A stretch of 64,000 bases of DNA from Tausonia pullulans (taxonomy: Eukaryota > Basidiomycota > Tremellomycetes > Cystofilobasidiales > Mrakiaceae). Where the stretch lies: NCBI GenBank assembly GCA_951802195.1, contig OX637622.1:682001-746000 (forward strand). The letters are read 5' to 3'. Position 1 is the first letter of the stretch, and each line of letters opens with the position of its first letter. Shown here piece after piece: positions 60,595 through 64,000 of the stretch. The position numbers and the translations under genes were made by a program. The notes beneath the pieces were generated by a model. It was not told the origin of the DNA, ran no database searches, and saw nothing but the letters and a program-made list of their open reading frames with translations.

Positions 60595-61322
60595 TGTCAG
60601 GATTTTTTTTTGCATGTAAGTCATGAGTTTGTTATACGTAAAGGACGAGGTAACCCTATGAGAGATGGTGATTGGTAGCTAGATAGAGGGAGAGCGAAAA
60701 TGAAAAAAAATTGTGGAAGGAAAGCAAAAGATGGGTTATGGACATAGTCCCATTAGAAGAGGTAGGAAATCAAGATGACCAGCTATGTCGAGCGGTGGCT
60801 ATGGTCTATGGTCTAGCCATATTTTGTTGAAGGTCTATGTTTGCCCTAGGGTCCAATGTGGTTGCAAGCTTATTTCATATAGCCACTCGACTCTACCCGC
60901 TCATATAAGGTTAACCTAATGGCGTAAAAAGTACTAGAAAGAGGAAGACAAGGGATGAAAAGTACTGTTAGGATTGGCCCAAGGTTCACGGCGGAGGATG
61001 ATGAGTGGGAGGAGGGGCGTAGATGGAACCGTAGACTGAAGGGCTGATAGTGACACAGGCTCGCTTGGGGGTCTTGGGCAGGTTTATCGAATCCAAATGG
61101 TAGTCAGAGTGCAGAACAAAAGGTACGATGAACTAAGCGTCTTATGGGCCAAGGGTAAGAAACAAAGAGAGTGGGACAGTGTGGCTGAAGAGAGGCTAAG
61201 AATATGGAAGCTGAGCAATTAAGGGCGATGCTACAAAGTCGAGGAGCCGAGGTGGCGGGTCCGCGAGATTCTGCAGCCACATAAGCGCGGAGCCTATATG
61301 GTGAACCCGTAAGATCCTGACA
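60595..61322 (-). repeat. 3' LTR of the Ty3/gypsy element, 728 bp
   Basis: The LTR begins on the minus strand at 61322 with TGTCAGGAT. It ends at 60595 with the exact inverted copy, ATCCTGACA when read on the minus strand. This gives 9-base perfect terminal inverted repeats with the standard TG...CA ends. It is directly preceded, on the element strand, by a GGGGGCTCC purine-rich stretch at the expected polypurine-tract position. The interior is less GC-rich than flanking host DNA and has no long open frame. Confidence 0.85.
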
Positions 61323-63066
61323 GGAGCCCCCGGCTAATGCCCGAACTCCTGAGAGGGCGAAGGGCTTGAGGCCTAGGTGTTATAGCGACGAGGACGGCGA
61401 TAAGGGCGACGGATAGTACGGCGCGATGGCTTGGGAAGATCAGGATGGGCGCGGTGGAAGGCTTTGAGGAGGCGAAGATGAGCAACGTGATCGTACGGCT
61501 CCCATGTGTCCTCCTCGTCGCGATAGCCTTGCCAGTGAACGAGGTAGAAGTGATTGCCGTCGCGGACGTCCATCTTGATGATGCGTTCGACGACGTACAG
61601 CTCTGGGTCGGCGCCGTTGACTGGCGGTGCGGCAGGCTGGTGTTGACCGGGATGTCCGGGGGCGTGTGGCAAGAGAAGCGAGGCGTGGAAAACAGGATGT
61701 ACCGGGACTGTGGGAGGCAAGTCGAGCTCGAAGGAGACGTCCGAGAGTACACGGAGGATCCGGAAGGGGCCGAGGTGTTTGACATCGAGTTTGAGCGAAG
61801 GTCGATCGGTGGTTATGTTGCGACGGTTGAGCCAGACGAGATCGCCGGCCTTGAAGATCGGAGGGGGAGGATCCTTGCCGTCTTCCCCTGGAAAGGCGGT
61901 AGGACGACGGGATTGATCAGCGAAGGTCTTGTAAGAGCGTTGGGCGGCGAGGATGTGATCTCGGATCTCGGTATGAAGAGCGCGAAGCTTGGCAACGGTG
62001 GCATCGGCGGCGGGATTGTGCGAGCTGGAGGCGGCGAGGAGGTCAGATGAAGAGAGAGGGTGGTAACCGTGGTTGGCGAAGAAAGGCGTGTGCTGGGTGG
62101 CGACCGCTAGCGAGTTGTTGAGAGCGAACTCGCAGGAGGGGAGGAGCGAGACCCAGTCGTCTTGATGGTGGTTGCAGAAGATCCGAAGGAAGGTCTCGAC
62201 GACGGCGTTAGCACGCTCGGTCTGGCCGTTGGCCGCGGGGTGGAAGGCGGTAGTGAAATGAGGGGCGGTGCCGATGAGAGAGAGGAAGGAGCGCCAGAAA
62301 GCGGAGGTGAAGGTCGATCCGCGGTCCGAGGTGATGTCTGTCTGAAAACCGTGGTGCCGGACAACGTGGTCGAGGTACATCCGAGCGAGCTCGGGAGCCG
62401 CGAAGCCGGCTTCACAGTACGGGACGAGACGAACCATCTTGGTGAATCGATCGATGAAGACTTGAATGCAGTCGAGGCCGTCGGAGGTCGGGAGCTTGAC
62501 GATGCCGTCCATGGAGATCATCGTCCAAGGGCGTGTCGGTGGCGGAAGCGGTTGGAGGAGGCCGAAGGGTGCGCGCCGATTTGTCTTGTTGCGGACACAA
62601 AGGTCGCAGCCAGAGGTGTAGGTTTGGACAAATGTTTGGTCGGAGGGGAAAGTGAACGAGCGTCGAAGGAGGTCGTGGGTCTTGCGAGCGCCAAGGTGCC
62701 CAGCGAGCCGAGGCTCGTGGCAGGCGCGGACGAGGTCGAGGCGTAGCTGGTGATCGTCCGGAACGAGGACGAGGCCGCGCGAGAGAAGGAGGTCTGTAGG
62801 GTGGAGCGAGAGATCGTGGAGAGTCTTGACGTCGTCGGGAGAGCGAGGACGATCCGGATGTCGGAGGAGATCAATGTGTTGAAGATTGTGCCTGTGGTGG
62901 CTGTGGTGGCTGTGTGGTGGCGCCGTGAGAGCGCTGCGCGGAGTGCCAAAGCTGCGGAGTGCCGCGCACAGCTTTTGAATATTCCTTGCCGCATAGCTAC
63001 ACTATTTAAGCTCACTTCTTCTCTCCTGGCAGTGTACCTTCACTTGTTCTGAAGGTTCTCTACCAG

Positions 63067-63132
63067 ACCCTCTCTCTCGTTGGCAGGCTAATCGCAACAA
63101 CCCTCTCTCTCGTTGGCAGGCTAATCGCAACA
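63067..63132. repeat. perfect 33-base tandem duplication in the retroelement
   Basis: Two identical 33-base units (63067-63099 and 63100-63132) containing CTCGTTGGCAGGCTAATCGC lie in the spacer between RNase H and integrase. Perfect identity points to a recent duplication. Confidence 0.9.
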
Positions 63133-63287
63133 CAATGAGGGGGGCGAGTGATGGGTCGGCGAGTTGTGCGGTGAGGAGAGGAGGAAGGAGCTTGGGGCCA
63201 GGATCGAGGTCGGGAATGGGATCCGGAGGTTCTGAATCAATAGGTTCGAAGGGCGCGGGGATGTTGCCGATAGCATCGAAGGAAGTC

Positions 63288-63347
63288 TGATCGAGGGGGG
63301 CTTGATCGAGGGGGGCTTGATCGAGGGGGACTTGATCGAGGGGAGCG
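63288..63347. repeat. four 15-base tandem units in the retroelement spacer
   Basis: Four consecutive units of the type TGATCGAGGGGGGCT (63288, 63303, 63318, 63333) occur, the first two identical and the last two diverged. On the element strand they encode a repeated P-L-D-Q-A pattern in the spacer after RNase H. Confidence 0.9.
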
Positions 63348-64000
63348 GCTGCGGCCGAAGGATGGGATCTGAGGTTGGCGGCAATGATGTACTGGTCGGG
63401 TTTGAGAAGGCGCCTGGGTGTCTGGTCCGAAGGGCGACTCCCCTCCGAAAGGTCCTGTCGCCTCGACAGGGCATCGGCGACGGTATTGCGTCCTCCGGGG
63501 CGGTAGATAACGACAAAGCTGAAACCAGAGAGGAACTCGGCCCAGCGGGACTCACGGCGGGAGAGGGCTTTGGATGTGGTAAAGTACTGGAGCGACTCGT
63601 GATCGGTGTAGATGGTAAGAGGCGAAGGGTGCCCTTCGCAGTAATGGCGCCACTCCTTGAGGCACTCGATGATCGCCAGCAACGGCGAAGTCGGATGAGT
63701 CCGTCTCGAGGACGAGGGGAAGCGCGGGGTCGAAGACGGTGAGGACGGCGGACGAGGTGAACTTGGACTTGAGGGTCTTGAAAGCGGCGAGTTGATCCGG
63801 TCCGAAGTGGAAGGGGACGCCTTTCTTGAGGAGGGACGTAATGGGGGCAACGACTTTTGAGAACCGGTGGACGAAACGGCGGTAGAAGTTGGCGAATCCG
63901 AGGAAGGACTGGATGTGTCTGACCGAGGTGGGTGCCGGCCAGTCTGTAACAGCTGAGATCTTGGAGGGATCCATCTTGATGCCTTGAGCGCCGACGATGT

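Larger units (their letters stand above)
60595..64000 (-). mobile_element. Ty3/gypsy chromovirus LTR retrotransposon, 3' half (continues past right edge)
   Basis: The element lies on the minus strand, so its 3' LTR is at the low-coordinate end and its gag, protease and most of reverse transcriptase lie beyond the window. Visible parts in element order are the end of reverse transcriptase, RNase H, a variable spacer with short tandem repeats, integrase (zinc-binding, catalytic core and C-terminal part), a chromodomain, a G-rich stretch just before the LTR and the LTR itself. Integrase plus chromodomain places it among chromoviruses. The visible coding part does not read in one frame and looks broken in roughly three places, so this copy is probably inactive. 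Only one LTR is in view, so age cannot be estimated by LTR comparison. The intact LTR ends suggest it is not ancient. The candidate target duplication is CTCCA at 60590-60594. Confidence 0.9.
61373..64000 (-). pseudogene. retroelement pol region: RT end, RNase H, integrase, chromodomain
   Basis: The longest open stretch (61373-62521) contains the integrase core, with the D-D-E-type core pattern around SDRGSTFTSAFW and FHPAANGQTERANAVVETFL. A GPF-type C-terminal part (KHLGPFRILRV) and a chromodomain (HFYLVHWQGYRDEEDTWEPY) follow. Nearer the right edge are RNase H ([21 protein letters not shown]) and the RT end ([20 protein letters not shown]). The region is a fossil fragment with about three breaks in view and is cut by the window edge. 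Confidence 0.88.

Noticed and set aside
61445-62746. Long plus-strand open frames (61445-62050 and 62162-62746)
   Set aside because: They lie antisense to the retroelement integrase region, carry no domain, and reflect the GC-rich codon pattern of the real minus-strand sequence.
63055-63350. Short direct repeats that could suggest a CRISPR array
   Set aside because: The units are contiguous with no spacers, lie inside a retroelement in a eukaryotic genome, and are simple tandem duplications.

Overview
This window is a stretch of nuclear DNA from a GC-rich, intron-rich fungus. The genes are cut by many short GT-AG introns, the protein-coding content is purely eukaryotic (Trk, Pat1, coronin, Opy2, cornichon, complex I PSST), and start codons usually follow leaders that are rich in C and T on the coding strand. 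This style fits a basidiomycete, most likely a Pucciniomycotina red-yeast relative (Microbotryomycetes). That placement is inference from gene style; no rRNA or other marker is present. I recognise 18 protein genes, one of them cut by the left edge, and the 3' half of a Ty3/gypsy retroelement that runs off the right edge.

Layout: 1-3480 (+) C-terminal part of a Trk potassium transporter. 5172-10968 (-) Drs2-type P4-ATPase flippase. 11430-12666 (-) EI24/Rrt8-type membrane protein ending in a dilysine signal. 13052-14078 (-) mitochondrial protein with three SEDVVA-type repeats. 14653-16044 (-) Erv14/cornichon cargo receptor. 16854-20400 (-) four-RRM Nrd1/Msa-type RNA-binding protein. 21654-24119 (-) membrane-anchored plant-type leucine-rich-repeat protein. 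25160-27194 (+) coiled-coil protein with a TPX2-like C-terminus. 29202-30183 (-) tail-anchored thioredoxin. 31774-34016 (+) secreted GH28 polygalacturonase. 34630-36600 (+) FAD amine oxidase of the saccharopine/fructosyl-amine oxidase type. 36797-38947 (-) Opy2 signalling anchor. 39595-42322 (-) ETF-ubiquinone oxidoreductase, divergent from 42741-46428 (+) Pat1. 48455-52333 (+) SulP/STAS anion transporter. 52659-54242 (+) complex I PSST subunit, convergent with 54382-57777 (-) coronin. 58074-60123 (-) mitochondrial phosphatidylglycerophosphate synthase. 60595 to the right edge (-) Ty3/gypsy chromovirus with one full LTR of 728 bp visible.

There is no operon-like logic. Most are housekeeping genes: membrane trafficking and lipids (flippase, Erv14, EI24 protein, PGS1), mitochondrial respiration (ETF-QO, PSST), mRNA fate (Nrd1-like, Pat1) and ion transport (Trk, SulP). 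The more unusual proteins are the tail-anchored thioredoxin, the LRR membrane protein, the SEDVVA-repeat protein and the TPX2-like protein. Intergenic stretches at 3986-5171, 27195-29201, 30184-31600 and 46429-48454 hold no gene I can assign. I saw no tRNA, rRNA or CRISPR array, though tRNAs could not be searched exhaustively by eye. Gene ends come from reading splice signals and are firm where stated; internal exon borders are approximate.
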